A DNA stretch of 64,000 bases from Ophiostoma sp. CBS 140.51 (taxonomy: Eukaryota; Ascomycota; Sordariomycetes; Ophiostomatales; Ophiostomataceae): positions 62,001 through 126,000 of the forward strand of contig JANSLP010000056.1 of NCBI GenBank assembly GCA_029298735.1, written 5' to 3'. The notes beneath the pieces are model-generated. The model ran no database searches and was not told the DNA's origin. It saw only the letters and a program-made list of their open reading frames with translations. Position 1 is the first letter of the stretch; the number at the start of each line of letters is the position of its first letter. This document shows, one piece after another, positions 45,206 through 55,900 of the stretch. Made by a program: the position numbers and the translations under genes.

Positions 45206-48200
45206 GTGGCAAAGGATGGAAAGGGAGTTGAGCAGGAGGCTGGCGGGATGCCAGGCAGGTATCGAGTAAGAAGGACAAGTCGAGGAACGGGCAAGTCGGA
45301 AGGCAGGCCAGGGGTCGGGCAAGCTCTGGAAGGATATCAAAAAAGCGCCGAAAACAGGCGAATGCGCATGTGTCTATTTTATATTTTGAGACAAAATGAA
45401 AATCATCAAGCAGCTCATCATTCTATTGATTTTTGAGGTCGTCCTATCTATGTCGTCAAGATTTCTGGCGCCGACTTGCACGGGGACAGTCCGTCCGTAG
45501 TCTGTGGAATTGTCGCCCCTTTCCTCTTGCACTGTGTTGATGCCAACTGCCGCTCTGGATTTCCTGTTACGCCTTGTTTTCTCCACGCCCGGTCGCCCTC
45601 TCCCCAGCTGACCCAGGCCTGACTGTATGTGTACCTGAATCGTTTCAGACAAGGACCCTTATCAAAATTTCAACATAAAGCGGAGGAGTTGCTGTGCACA
45701 TATTTTTTCGTCGTCGTTTTTTCTTTTTCTTATTTCTCTCACGCTCTCCACAGGAGACAGCCTCATCTACAACGTGGATTAATATCAGATGCCACTACGG
45801 ACAGAATTGCTTATTTAGGAGAAAGAACGGACCATTGTGTGTCCACTTCACTTTTGCCGTTTTGGGGTATTTCTTCAGCCCAGGCCAGGAGAGTTCTCGA
45901 CTCTTGTGGTTTTGTGGCTCTTGCTTTTTATCCTCTCCAGTTTGTCTCCACTTTTTCGGTTGGCAACCGCCAATGAGGCAGGTCGAACCGATTAAGTTGG
46001 CATACACACATTTCAATTTGTCTGCTACACTCACACAACAGATATCCCATGGAATCCATGGCATCCATGGCGACTTTGACGACAAAGAGCGGTCCGTGAG
46101 AGACAGAGCGGCGCAGGACAAACAGGGTCAGAAACGCAAAATGCCAGAGATGCCGAGAAATAGCGAGAGATCCCGGGGCATCCTTTTTAACGAGAACAAA
46201 AAATAGAATCAGAGAGAACGAAAAGAAGAGAAGAACTTTGAAATGCATCCAAAAGGGTCAAAAACAAGGAGTGATGACCACAGTGCGTGGCTTTTTGCCG
46301 TGAAAAGCGTGAAAAGCGTAAAAACTGCGGAAACGTGTGGCAGTGTGCGGTCGAGGACGGTCAGAATGGTCGAGAAGCGCCTCTCAACGGTGGTCCGTCT
46401 TGTGATGTGCACTTTCTCCTTGCACCTCCTTACACGGCAAGGGATATTTGTATTTTGAGAGTCTGGTTTCGTCTGTTAGTTTCTTAGCTCTGACGCCGTT
46501 GCATGCAGCTGCGTTGCACTCGCTGGAAAGCCTCCAGAGTTTTGCATTTCCTGGTGACTTTTGTGCTGGTTTCCAGTGTAATTTTACTGCATCTCGCTGG
46601 ACGATTCCGATTTCCGTTGGACTTCGGTTTCGTGATGGCGGGAGGCTGGGTCGGAGCCGCTGGCGGAAGGTTGCTAGCGACTCTGGGGCACAGACTCCGA
46701 GGGAACTGCGCGTGGATAAACGGCGCTTGGGAATCCATAATTGTCGAAGCCAGTCAGAATCGAGTCCCGTCCACACTGGCACTGTCCATCCACCGTCCAA
46801 TCCATGGCGGTCCTTTTCCCTCCACTTCCCGGCTCTCCACTTTTCATACTGTCCTGGAACTTCTCTTCTGTCGTTTTGTTTCCCAACATCGAATGCAGTT
46901 GTCTGTCCTCTTCTCCTCTCTCAAGCACTCCACTTCTGGCCTCGATCGCGCCACCAGCTCAACCAACCAATCACTCACCGACAAAACGGTTGCCAATGGG
47001 CCCATTCCGAGCGGCCCACCACCCATTCCCAGAAGGGGGCAACAGTCCCGGTTCCACCTCGACGCTCGACGAACGTGGAGGAGGTCGATTTGGTGCCGTT
47101 TTGTATGTATTTGGAGCAGGCGGCGTGAATGTGTGCGTCTGAGTGCGTGATAGTCGCCAACTTGGCAGCGTGTGCGTAGGAGTCGGTCTGAATGGGTCGT
47201 CTTTCGTCTTTCGTGGAGACCCTGTCGGATTCTTCCAGACTTCTCCCACCTTCTTTCTTCTCCAAGAGAAACCATCTTCCTTCTCACCTTCGCTCATCCT
47301 CTCTCACGCTAGCGCTATTTCTAAGCTCGCTCCTTTTCTCTTGTTTCTTTCTTTTTTTCTTTCTTTTCTTTTTGATCAGCCAACAAGGTTGCACCGATAT
47401 GCAAAAGGAGGGGACCTTTAGGGGTCCTGAGGGCGGTCGGCGGTTTGAAGCGGTTGGGAGTGACTAGAGGTGACTAGAGCTTCTCCAGAAATAAAATAAA
47501 GGAAAATGGACAATAAAAAAAGCACCGGCGGCGACATCGATATCGCTTCTGCACGGGCCAGCGGCGGTCGTCATCGCGTCTTGGTCTTGTGCAAAGTTCG
47601 AGAAAGCGCCGCCCCCTCATTGCACATCGCAACTGCCCCCAAGTTTCCAAGTCCCCCACCTTGTCCATCCACTGTGTAGTGCCCCCTTGGAACCCCTCCA
47701 CCCCGCCAATGAGCTTCGCCGCATTACGTGAGAGCGGTTTGGTCACCCTGTTACCTTCCTTGACATACGTAGTTTCCTCTTCCGTCGCTCTGAGAGTGAG
47801 TCCCTCTTTCCTCAGTTTGAGTTCCTGTATCGGCCCTGCAGCTGCTACGACCCTGTCTGTTCGCGCCTTCCTCCCAAGACGAAGCACTACTCATTGTATG
47901 ATCGTTCCTGCCAATTGGGCCATTCTTTGCCATTGGACCCGTTTTTGTATCCCCTCTTGCCGTAGTTGCCATATTCCCTCTACTACGTCGCGCTTTCTCT
48001 GCTCATCCTGCACGTCTTCTGGGTCTTGTTTGCAAATGCCTGGCACGAAAAAGTGCGTCTCAAGCACACAAAGTGCGGGGTAACTTGGTCCGTCCGGGTC
48101 CCGCCGACGGTGCTGCGCACTGTGCTCAACACGAGAGCACGGGGCCAGGCGACGCGCGACTGCCCGATAGGGGAAAGAGGGAAAAGAGAGAAAGAGTTCC

Positions 48201-48726
48201 TCTTTTTTTTTCTGAAGACAAGAGAGGAAAGGGCGACTTGGGCGCCATAGGATTAGTCGAGGCAGGCGTAGCTTGGTTAGCCGACCTGGGCGGGGCGCGT
48301 TGTGTAAGAGGGAAAGAACCAAGGACTAGGCGAGGGCGAAACTGGCGAAACTCAAGAAGAAAGAAGGGCAAAAAGGACAGAGGAAAGAGGAAAGAGCAAC
48401 TCAGGTGCATGGGAATAGGAAAGAGCAAAGCACAAGAAACCGAGCAAAAGAGGAAGGAGTACCGACATAGCTCTCGGCCTGCCGTCTCCCCAACTCCCCC
48501 AGCTCTCCCCTCCTCTTTGTCTCATATTTTGTTTCCTCGTCCCTCTACCGCCTTTTTCTCCTTTCCTCTCTCCTCCTCTCTCCTCTCTTTTTCTTTTCTA
48601 CCCTTGCTCCCCTCCCTCTTGTTATATTCTGGCCATCCCCTCAATTCCTCTTCATTAATTTTCTTTCTCCCTTCCTTCTTCTGTATCTTCCTCTCACATT
48701 CTCTTCCCCCCATCTCATCGACGTTG
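45206..48726. other. Intergenic region upstream of katG
   Basis: About 3.5 kb without a supported gene. A 10-bp perfect tandem duplication (GTGACTAGAG) lies at 47460-47479. From 48480 the plus strand is extremely C/T-rich, the probable katG promoter and leader. The frame upstream of katG is open from 48073, but most of it is low complexity. Confidence 0.5.
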
Positions 48727-48846
48727 ATGCGTCTCTCACCTCGCACCAGCTCTTATCTTTATTCAAAGCTTCGGTTTTCTTCTTCTCCTCTTTCTCCTCC
48801 TCCTTTTTATACCCCTCGTGCGCTTTTCTCTTCCTCAGCACCCACC

Positions 48847-51063
48847 ATGGCCGAAGGCAAGTGTCCCGTCGTCCACAACGTCGCCGGCGGCGGCACCAAG
48901 AACACCGACTGGTGGCCCGGCCAGCTGCGTCTGAACATCCTCCGCCAGCAGAACGAGGTCTCCAACCCCCTCGACCGCGATGCCGACTACCGCAAGGCCT
49001 TTGAGAGCCTCGACTACGCCCAGCTCAAGAAGGACATTGCTGCCGTCATGACCGACTCCCAGCCCTGGTGGCCCGCCGACTTTGGCCACTACGGCGGTCT
49101 CTTTGTCCGCATGGCCTGGCACAGCGCCGGCACTTACCGTGCCTTTGACGGCCGCGGTGGCGGTGGCCAGGGCCAGCAGCGCTTTGCTCCCCTCAACAGC
49201 TGGCCCGACAACGTCTCGCTTGACAAGGCCCGCCGTCTGCTGTGGCCCGTCAAGCAAAAGTACGGCCAGAAGATCTCCTGGGCCGATCTTCTGCTGCTGA
49301 CCGGCAACGTCGCCCTCGAGACCATGGGCTTCAAGACATTCGGTTTCTCCGGTGGCCGTGCCGACACCTGGGAGCCCGATCAAGCTACCTACTGGGGTGG
49401 TGAGCACTCGTGGTTGGGCAACGAAGTCCGTTACGCCGGTGCCGACCCCAAGGACCCCAAGGCCCACGCCGAGGGCCTCGAGACCCCCGTTGCTGCTGCC
49501 CACATGGGTCTGATCTACGTCAACCCCGAGGGCCCTAACGGCAACCCCGACCCCATTGCCGCTGCTGAGGACATCCGTGTCACTTTCGGCCGCATGGCCA
49601 TGAACGATGAGGAGACCGTCGCCCTGATTGCTGGTGGCCACTCCTTTGGCAAGACCCACGGTGCTGCTGGCGGTGACCACCAGGGCCCCGAGCCCGAGGC
49701 TGCTGGCCTGGAGGCCCAGGGCTTGGGCTGGAAGGGCTCGTACGGCTCTGGTGTTGGCAAGGACGCCATCACCTCTGGTCTTGAGGTCATCTGGACCAAG
49801 ACCCCCACCCAGTGGAGCAACCAGTTCTTCGAGTACCTGTTTAAGTACGAGTGGGAGCTGACCAAGAGCCCCGGCGGCGCCAACCAGTGGGTGGCCAAGA
49901 CCGACGACCTCATCATCCCCGATGCCTTTGACCCCTCCAAGAAGCTCAAGCCCCGCATGCTCACCACCGATCTGTCGCTGCGCTTCGACCCGGTCTACGA
50001 GAAGATCTCGCGCCGCTTCCTCGCCAACCCCGACGAGTTCGCCGACGCTTTCGCGCGCGCCTGGTTCAAGCTGCTGCACCGTGACCTCGGCCCGGCCTCT
50101 CTCTACATTGGCCCTGAGGTCCCCAAGGAGCAGCTCCTGTGGCAGGACAACGTCCCGGCCGTCACCACCCCCGCCATTGACGCCGCCGACGTCGCCTCGC
50201 TCAAGAAGGCCATTCTGGCTTCGGGCGTCGCCCCCAACAAGCTGATCTCGGCTGCCTGGGCCTCCGCCTCGACCTTCCGTGGCTCCGACAAGCGTGGTGG
50301 TGCCAACGGTGGCCGCATCCGCCTGGCTCCTCAGAAGGACTGGGCCGTCAACAACCCGGCTCAGCTCGCCGAGGTCCTCAAGGCCCTCGAGGGTGTCCAG
50401 GCCGACTTTAACAAGTCGGCTGCCGGCGGCAAGCAGGTCTCCATCGCTGATCTCGTTGTCCTTGGTGGCTCTGCTGCCGTTGAGGCTGCTGCTAGCCAGT
50501 TCGCTGGCCAGGCCGTTACCGTGCCCTTCCTGCCCGGCCGTGGTGACGCCACCCTGGAGCAGACCGATGTCGAGTCGGCCGCTTTCCTCGAGCCCCAGGC
50601 CGATGGTTTCCGCAACTACGGCAAGTCCACGCCGCGCGCGCGCACCGAGGAGCTGCTGGTCGACCGTGCCCAGTTGCTGGGTCTGACGCCTCCTGAGCTG
50701 ACCGTCCTGGTCGGTGGTCTGCGTGTGCTCGACGTCAACTTTGACGGCTCGCGCACCGGTGTCTTCACCGACCGCCCCGGTGTCCTCAGCAACGACTTCT
50801 TCGTCAACCTGCTGGACATGGCCACTGCCTGGAAGCCCGCTTCTTCGGATGCCCACCCGGAGACCTACGTTGGCTACGACCGTGCCTCGGGCAAGGAGCG
50901 CTGGACCGCCTCGCGCGTCGACCTGGTCTTTGGCTCGCAGGCTGAGCTGCGCGCTCTGTCTGAGGTCTACGCCAGCGCCGACGGTGCTGCCAAGTTCGTC
51001 AAGGACTTTATTGCTGCCTGGACCAAGGTGATGAACGCGGACCGTTTTGACGTCAAGGTATGA
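48847..51063 (+). CDS. katG: Bifunctional catalase-peroxidase
   Basis: The conservative model has no introns and 738 residues, about the family norm. The enzyme is a heme protein that dismutates hydrogen peroxide and acts as a peroxidase. The start MAEGKCPVVHNVAGGGTKNTDWWP is in ACCATGG context. Distal heme residues lie in RMAWHSAGTYR (Arg88, Trp91, His92); the proximal ligand is His265 in AGGHSFGKTHG. Trp91, Tyr224 (GLIYVNPEG) and Met250 (RMAMNDEE) are all present, so the Trp-Tyr-Met adduct needed for catalase activity can form. Both halves of the duplicated fold are complete. An in-frame ATG at 48727 would add a 40-residue mitochondrial-type leader, but a CAG at 48836-48838 might instead be a 5' UTR acceptor. 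The last codons AAG-GTA-TGA contain a splice donor that could join an exon at 51997. Confidence 0.97.
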   Translation: MAEGKCPVVHNVAGGGTKNTDWWPGQLRLNILRQQNEVSNPLDRDADYRKAFESLDYAQLKKDIAAVMTDSQPWWPADFGHYGGLFVRMAWHSAGTYRAFDGRGGGGQGQQRFAPLNSWPDNVSLDKARRLLWPVKQKYGQKISWADLLLLTGNVALETMGFKTFGFSGGRADTWEPDQATYWGGEHSWLGNEVRYAGADPKDPKAHAEGLETPVAAAHMGLIYVNPEGPNGNPDPIAAAEDIRVTFGRMAMNDEETVALIAGGHSFGKTHGAAGGDHQGPEPEAAGLEAQGLGWKGSYGSGVGKDAITSGLEVIWTKTPTQWSNQFFEYLFKYEWELTKSPGGANQWVAKTDDLIIPDAFDPSKKLKPRMLTTDLSLRFDPVYEKISRRFLANPDEFADAFARAWFKLLHRDLGPASLYIGPEVPKEQLLWQDNVPAVTTPAIDAADVASLKKAILASGVAPNKLISAAWASASTFRGSDKRGGANGGRIRLAPQKDWAVNNPAQLAEVLKALEGVQADFNKSAAGGKQVSIADLVVLGGSAAVEAAASQFAGQAVTVPFLPGRGDATLEQTDVESAAFLEPQADGFRNYGKSTPRARTEELLVDRAQLLGLTPPELTVLVGGLRVLDVNFDGSRTGVFTDRPGVLSNDFFVNLLDMATAWKPASSDAHPETYVGYDRASGKERWTASRVDLVFGSQAELRALSEVYASADGAAKFVKDFIAAWTKVMNADRFDVKV

Positions 51064-51996
51064 AGGATATCACCACAACTTTCTGCCCTTTGCCCTTGAT
51101 TTATGTTTTCGCCATCTTCCCTTTACACTTTTTCCCTCAAACTTCACTGTTTTGTGCAACGCTTGTCTTCCCCCTTTTTGCTTTTGCCTTTATCTTTTCA
51201 CCGAACTCGTTTCGTCAATCTCGTCTTTTCTTTATTCGTCATGGGCCACTTCTAGATTGCGTGGAAAGCTGGACTGCGACAGATGCACAAATGCGAATTA
51301 TCAGGCAGAACAAGAACATACAGACGGAGAGATACGAGGAGCAGTGTGTAGCAGGCGGCGGCCTGAAAACTCAAACCAAGAGACCAAGAGACGAAGAAAC
51401 CAAAGTCAAAAAAAACCAAGATCAAAAAAATAACGTTCCAGAGTGGGAAATGTATCTATCTACCTTGGTAGAGTGCTCTTTTTTATCATCTCGAACAGAA
51501 ACCAGAAAAAAATTGTGCTTAATCTTTTTTTGGAAGAAGTGTCGCCCATGCACATGCACATGCACATGTCGTCTGTTTTGCACATTACTCACCTGGTTCT
51601 ACTGGTTACTGAGTCACCTCGTTCTGTTCTGTCCTGCGTTGTTCACCACTCCGTTTTGTTTACCACCCCTTTTTATTTGCTTCCTTTCGTCCATTATATC
51701 TTTGCTCGTTGCTGATCGCCCTAGGTTGGCTCCTCTTCCAAGTCCTCGTCTCCCGCTGCCCCCATTGCCCTACCTCACTCTCGTCTCTAAACGGTGTCGT
51801 CACCCGATCCGGCCGTCTCAATCTCGCCCTCATCCGTTCTCGTCCTCGTCTTCCGTCTTCCGTCTCCTCCTTCGCCTCTCCCGCCTCCCGTCTCGTCCTC
51901 CTCCTTCTCGCCCTGTATATGTTTTCCTTCAAAAGTTTTCGTACATAAAGACTGACCCTTGATTACTTCCTTTCGCATCGCTCGCCACACCGACAG

Positions 51997-52101
51997 TCCA
52001 CTATCGACGGAACCACCCTGACCAACCGCGCCAAGCGCGCCGCCGACGAGACCGCCAGCGAGGCCGCCGCCGAGTACAAGCGCGGCCGTGCTTACACATA
52101 G
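51997..52101 (+). CDS. Putative alternative 3' terminal exon of katG
   Basis: After the acceptor CCGACAG, 34 sense codons run to TAG. Nearly all end in C or G, like the katG body and unlike the surrounding DNA. The reading TIDGTTLTNRAKRAADETAS followed by EAAAEYKRGRAYT has no initiator and is open back only to 51949. The nearest matching donor is GTATGA at 51058, inside the last katG codons. Joining there keeps frame (FDVK-STIDG), gives a 939-nt intron and a 771-residue protein with a basic, Ala-rich tail. The spacing of AKR and KRGR is close to a bipartite nuclear signal. Alternatively it is the last exon of an unseen small gene. Confidence 0.45.
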   Translation, partial: STIDGTTLTNRAKRAADETASEAAAEYKRGRAYT

Positions 52102-52104
52102 ATC

Positions 52105-52410
52105 TGAGCCGCCCGATAGGGGGCTCACCATGAGCTGCCCGATTGGGCAGCGTCAAGGCTCTCGGGAAGCTTGACAAACAAGCTTCCCTTGATGGCCCCC
52201 TCGGAACTTATGATGGTGACGTGGCAACGACTGTCTGTTTTTCTGTTTTCTCCTTTCTTTGATTTTCAAAAAAAAGGACGGCGGGTGAATAGCCTCGCCG
52301 TGGGAAAATTGTTGTTGTTTTTTCATGTTGATGTTGTTTGATGTTTTTATGTTAGCAACCTAGCCAGAGGCATGCGTGCAGGTTCTGCCTTCGTGCAGGC
52401 CGCCCATGCC
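52105..52410 (+). repeat. Array of five inverted repeats (stem-loops)
   Basis: Hairpins: 52105-52127 (TGAGCC/GGCTCA and CCC/GGG, one bulged G, GATA loop); 52134-52151 (GCTGCCC/GGGCAGC, GATT loop); 52164-52188 (GGGAAGCTTG/CAAGCTTCCC, loop ACAAA, flanked by TCAAG and CTTGA arms); 52278-52301 (ACGGCG/CGCCGT plus two weaker pairs); 52369-52410 (GGCATG/CATGCC enclosing a repeated CGTGCAGG). The first two are related copies: TGAGCyGCCCGATwGGG recurs 26 bp apart. The array begins a few bases after the stop of the putative terminal exon, so it would lie in the 3' UTR. Confidence 0.75.
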
Positions 52411-52429
52411 ACTAAATCTGATAAATTTT

Positions 52430-52980
52430 GAAATACTTCTCAACTACTAAAGCTTATGATCTGTATGTCGTGAAAACCCATAGAGTGTGGACGATTAGTT
52501 ATCACCAAATAGCAGGCTTGCATGGCGACAGTAGATGTTCCCATGTGAAGGCTCATCTCATATCAATATGTGAAGGCATAGGCACTGCACTGGTTCTACA
52601 ATGACGAATGACAATAAAAGTTTCATTCATGATGTGTATTCATAATGTTCATCTTTGTGAGGATATATTGTTTTGTTTTGTATTTTGTGTTTATTTACAT
52701 TCTATCTCATTAAATGATTTTATTCCCAAAATATTTTATTAAAATCCAATTCTTAATTTCCTTTCTACGAAATATTAGAAAATAAAACTTCATTTAAAAA
52801 CAGTTCATTTGAATCATAAACACCAAACGTTTAAAAAAATCAGCATAAAGTAAAGCCATGATAAAGTAAAGCCATGATTTGATTCACGTTTTCATGATGC
52901 ATCGCAGCCTGCCCAAGTCAAGCCACAATAAGCCTCATTGTGCTGTCTTCTTCCATTCCTTCTAGAAGGCTAGGCAGATT
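52430..52980. other. AT-rich segment
   Basis: Marked drop in GC compared with surroundings, with many A/T runs and no ORF. It includes the 16-bp tandem duplication at 52845-52876. It could be an old repeat-induced point-mutation relic or simply an AT-rich spacer. Confidence 0.5.
52845..52876. repeat. Perfect 16-bp tandem duplication
   Basis: ATAAAGTAAAGCCATG occurs twice without spacer in the AT-rich segment. Confidence 0.9.
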
Positions 52981-55900
52981 TGATCTCTGTACTTTCACAC
53001 TTCCAATTGCAAATGCAGGTTGTTGTTCAATTCAATTGCAGGGGAAATTATTACCACGTATTTTTGCATAATACGACGCTGCACTCTCTCTTTCTGTGAG
53101 GTGTGTGTATGAGATAACGGGAGGAGAGGGGTGGAATGGAGAGGGGGCCCTCTTTTTTCACGGAGATGCCGAGATGGGGGCTTGTGCAACAAAATTGGGG
53201 TCAACACTACGACGTACTACAACACAGACTTGTAAAGTTGTCCACTCCATGAGCCACGAGACAAGAGTGAATGCGATTGAAGCTGAAATGGAAGCTGTGG
53301 AAGGGGAGGAGAATACAAAGAAGGGTGGTAGGAGGCCGAACATGAGGAGAAAACAAAAACCTCAAAACAAAGAGCAAATTGACGCGAGGGATAAACGGCA
53401 GCGGCCAAGACGAGTCTGTTCGGTTCCGAGACAAGAAGTTGGACAGCAGTCTGCCTGTCCGCCACTCCATTACCGCAGCTTCAACAAACTTGCATGCAGG
53501 TGCAGATAAAAGTGCAGACCGAGTAAGATCCGTGTAGGCTTTCGAGCAGATGTATTCTGTCCTCTGCTTTTGTTCTGTCATCTGCCATCGCTAGCGCGGC
53601 GACTGAAGGGGCTGGATGGGAATCTGGGAAATTTGGGAGATGAGCTTCATCTACTGCATCGCCGATTGTGGTATGGCCCTTTTCGCTTCTTTTTCGCTTG
53701 GGTCCTGTCTGTCAAAAGCCAAGAACAACAGAACGAGAAGGGCCAGCGTTATGGGGCGTGTTGACTCTTCTTTCTGTCCACTCTCAATCTTCTCTCTTCT
53801 CAACAATTCTTTCCTCTTGACAGCGTGGGATAAAAAAGAATCAAAAGAGGAGCTCTCGCGAAAATACAAGATTGTGAAGACTGAAAAAAAAGAAAGATGC
53901 ACCCGAAAAGAGACGGGCTGCACAAAAATGGAGTAGAATTAAAGAAGTCCTGGAAGACGGAGGTGTGCCGATGCACTGACAGGGGCCGCACGGGGAAAAA
54001 GATTTAGCAGGGACAGAAAGACCTTCTGGAAGCATTTTGGAAGCCTTCTGGAAAGCTGGAAGCAGATGCAAGGGATTCCGTGCGTATCAAGTCCACTCTT
54101 TGGGGTCTTCCTCTTGCACCACGTTCACACCACGTTCACACCACAACTGGCAGTGTCGTGCTACATTGACCCCGTGCTGCCCTCTTGTCCTCTTGTCGTG
54201 TTGTTTTGTTGTCTTCCTTGCCTCCCTTGTCTTCTTGTCCCTGTCTCACGGTGTGCCCAAATTGTACGTTTGACACTCTTTGTGTTTCCCCAGCCACAAT
54301 TTCAGAGAGCTGATGGAGACAGCTGGAGACCACCGAATACAAGGCTGTCGGTGCCTATGATGAGAACCTCGCGTGTCATTGGGCGATCATCTCGGCCGTT
54401 CTCTTTTCTTTTTCTTCTCTCTTGACCATGTCCTGTTCATCATTTTTCATCCCTTTACCCACACCAGGTTTGGCAAGTGTCTGGGTGAGGGGAAGCCATG
54501 GAAAAGCGTGAAAAAGGGGCGATCATGGTCTGGGAGCCCGCTGCCCGTCCTTGCTCTTGCTTTTGCCTTTGCCGCTTTGTTGTTTGTGCGCGCGGCACGC
54601 GGTTGTTTGTGCGGGTGCAGTGCAGGTGCGGATGCGGATGCATCGATGACATTTCATTTTGAGTGATTGATGAGTTGGAGAACACTACTGTCTGTTTGTT
54701 CTAGTTGATTTCTAGTTGGTTTCCACGTCGCCTGTCGACACCTTCTTTTGACTAGCTGCGACCCTCTTCGGAGACGGTTCCGCATCCATTATGACGAGGC
54801 AAACACGATAAGGCAAAGTGTGATGGAGAATGCGCTGAAAGTGCAATCCCCGATGCTGCAGCTAGGCGCATTTGTCGAGATGTCGACAGACGGTCGACGT
54901 CGACGATGAGAGTTAGAAGTCACTGTATCTCTCAGAATCCTTCTTTCCCTCTATTTTGACCCACCTGTATCAAACTTGTTGCCGTCGCGCATTGCATTTC
55001 TTCTTTTGGCTTTTGTTTTGGTGGAGATTAGTACACCACCAAACAGCTGCAAAGCAGAACGCTTGATACGAGAAATGATAAGAACTGGGCTTCCCTAAAT
55101 GATACTTAGATGATACGGAGTAGGCAGTGTAGCATCTGAGGTAAGAGAGAGAAAGGGCATGATCTGAATGACGAACGATGAAAGGGTCAAGATGATGTTC
55201 ACTGCTCTTTCCTTTTACTGTTTTGTTGATGCAACAAGTATTCATCGCGGCGTGAGAGAAGGAAAGAGAGACCAACAGAGTGTGGGTGCGAGGGTCGCTT
55301 TCGACAGGGGCAGAAGAGGAAGGAACGAACGAAGAGCAGGGGTAGGAAGGAGCATGGGCAGCATGAGGAAAGAATCTCCACTTTGCCCATTTTTCCTGGA
55401 CCACACTCAAACGGAAGGAAGCAGAATGGAAGGAAAAGAAGGAGGGAAAGAACAATCGTGAGAAGCCCCACCCAGCCCACACAGGCCAGGCAACGCATGC
55501 AACGCACACGCCCCCTTTCCCCCATCTCCGCTCTCACGTTTTTCGCGAAGGAAAGGAAGGAGCGCAGGAGAGGGGAAAGAAGCGCCCCATTCTTTCCTTC
55601 GAGAAGGTCTATCGAAGGCGCACGGCGCACTCTTCTTCCCTTTTTGGCCTTGTATTGTTGTACTTTTTTGTCCCTTTTTGTTTGTCCCTGTCCCCTCTTC
55701 CCAGCCTCCATCAACACCATTCTCACGCCAACGCAACAACCTCAAACGCCGGCGGTGCATCTGCCTATTGCATATTACGTCGTAGTGTCATTCTGTCGTC
55801 CACTTACAGCCGTAGTGTGCCCAGCGGCGGAGAGAAAGAGACAAAAAGAGGGGAACGGACGGCGATGCTCACAAAAGAGACGAAATTGCTTCTTTCGTTT

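Noticed and set aside
48835..50856. 673-codon antisense open frame opposite katG
   Set aside because: Same shadow effect of strong codon bias in katG.
51060..51962. 300-codon open frame between katG and the orphan exon
   Set aside because: It starts at an ATG overlapping the katG stop region and translates AT- and CT-rich low-complexity DNA without coding-type base bias; better explained as intron or 3' UTR.
54021..54064. Repeated TTC/GAA triplets resembling a heat-shock element
   Set aside because: The spacing between triplets breaks the 5-bp register required for heat-shock factor binding.
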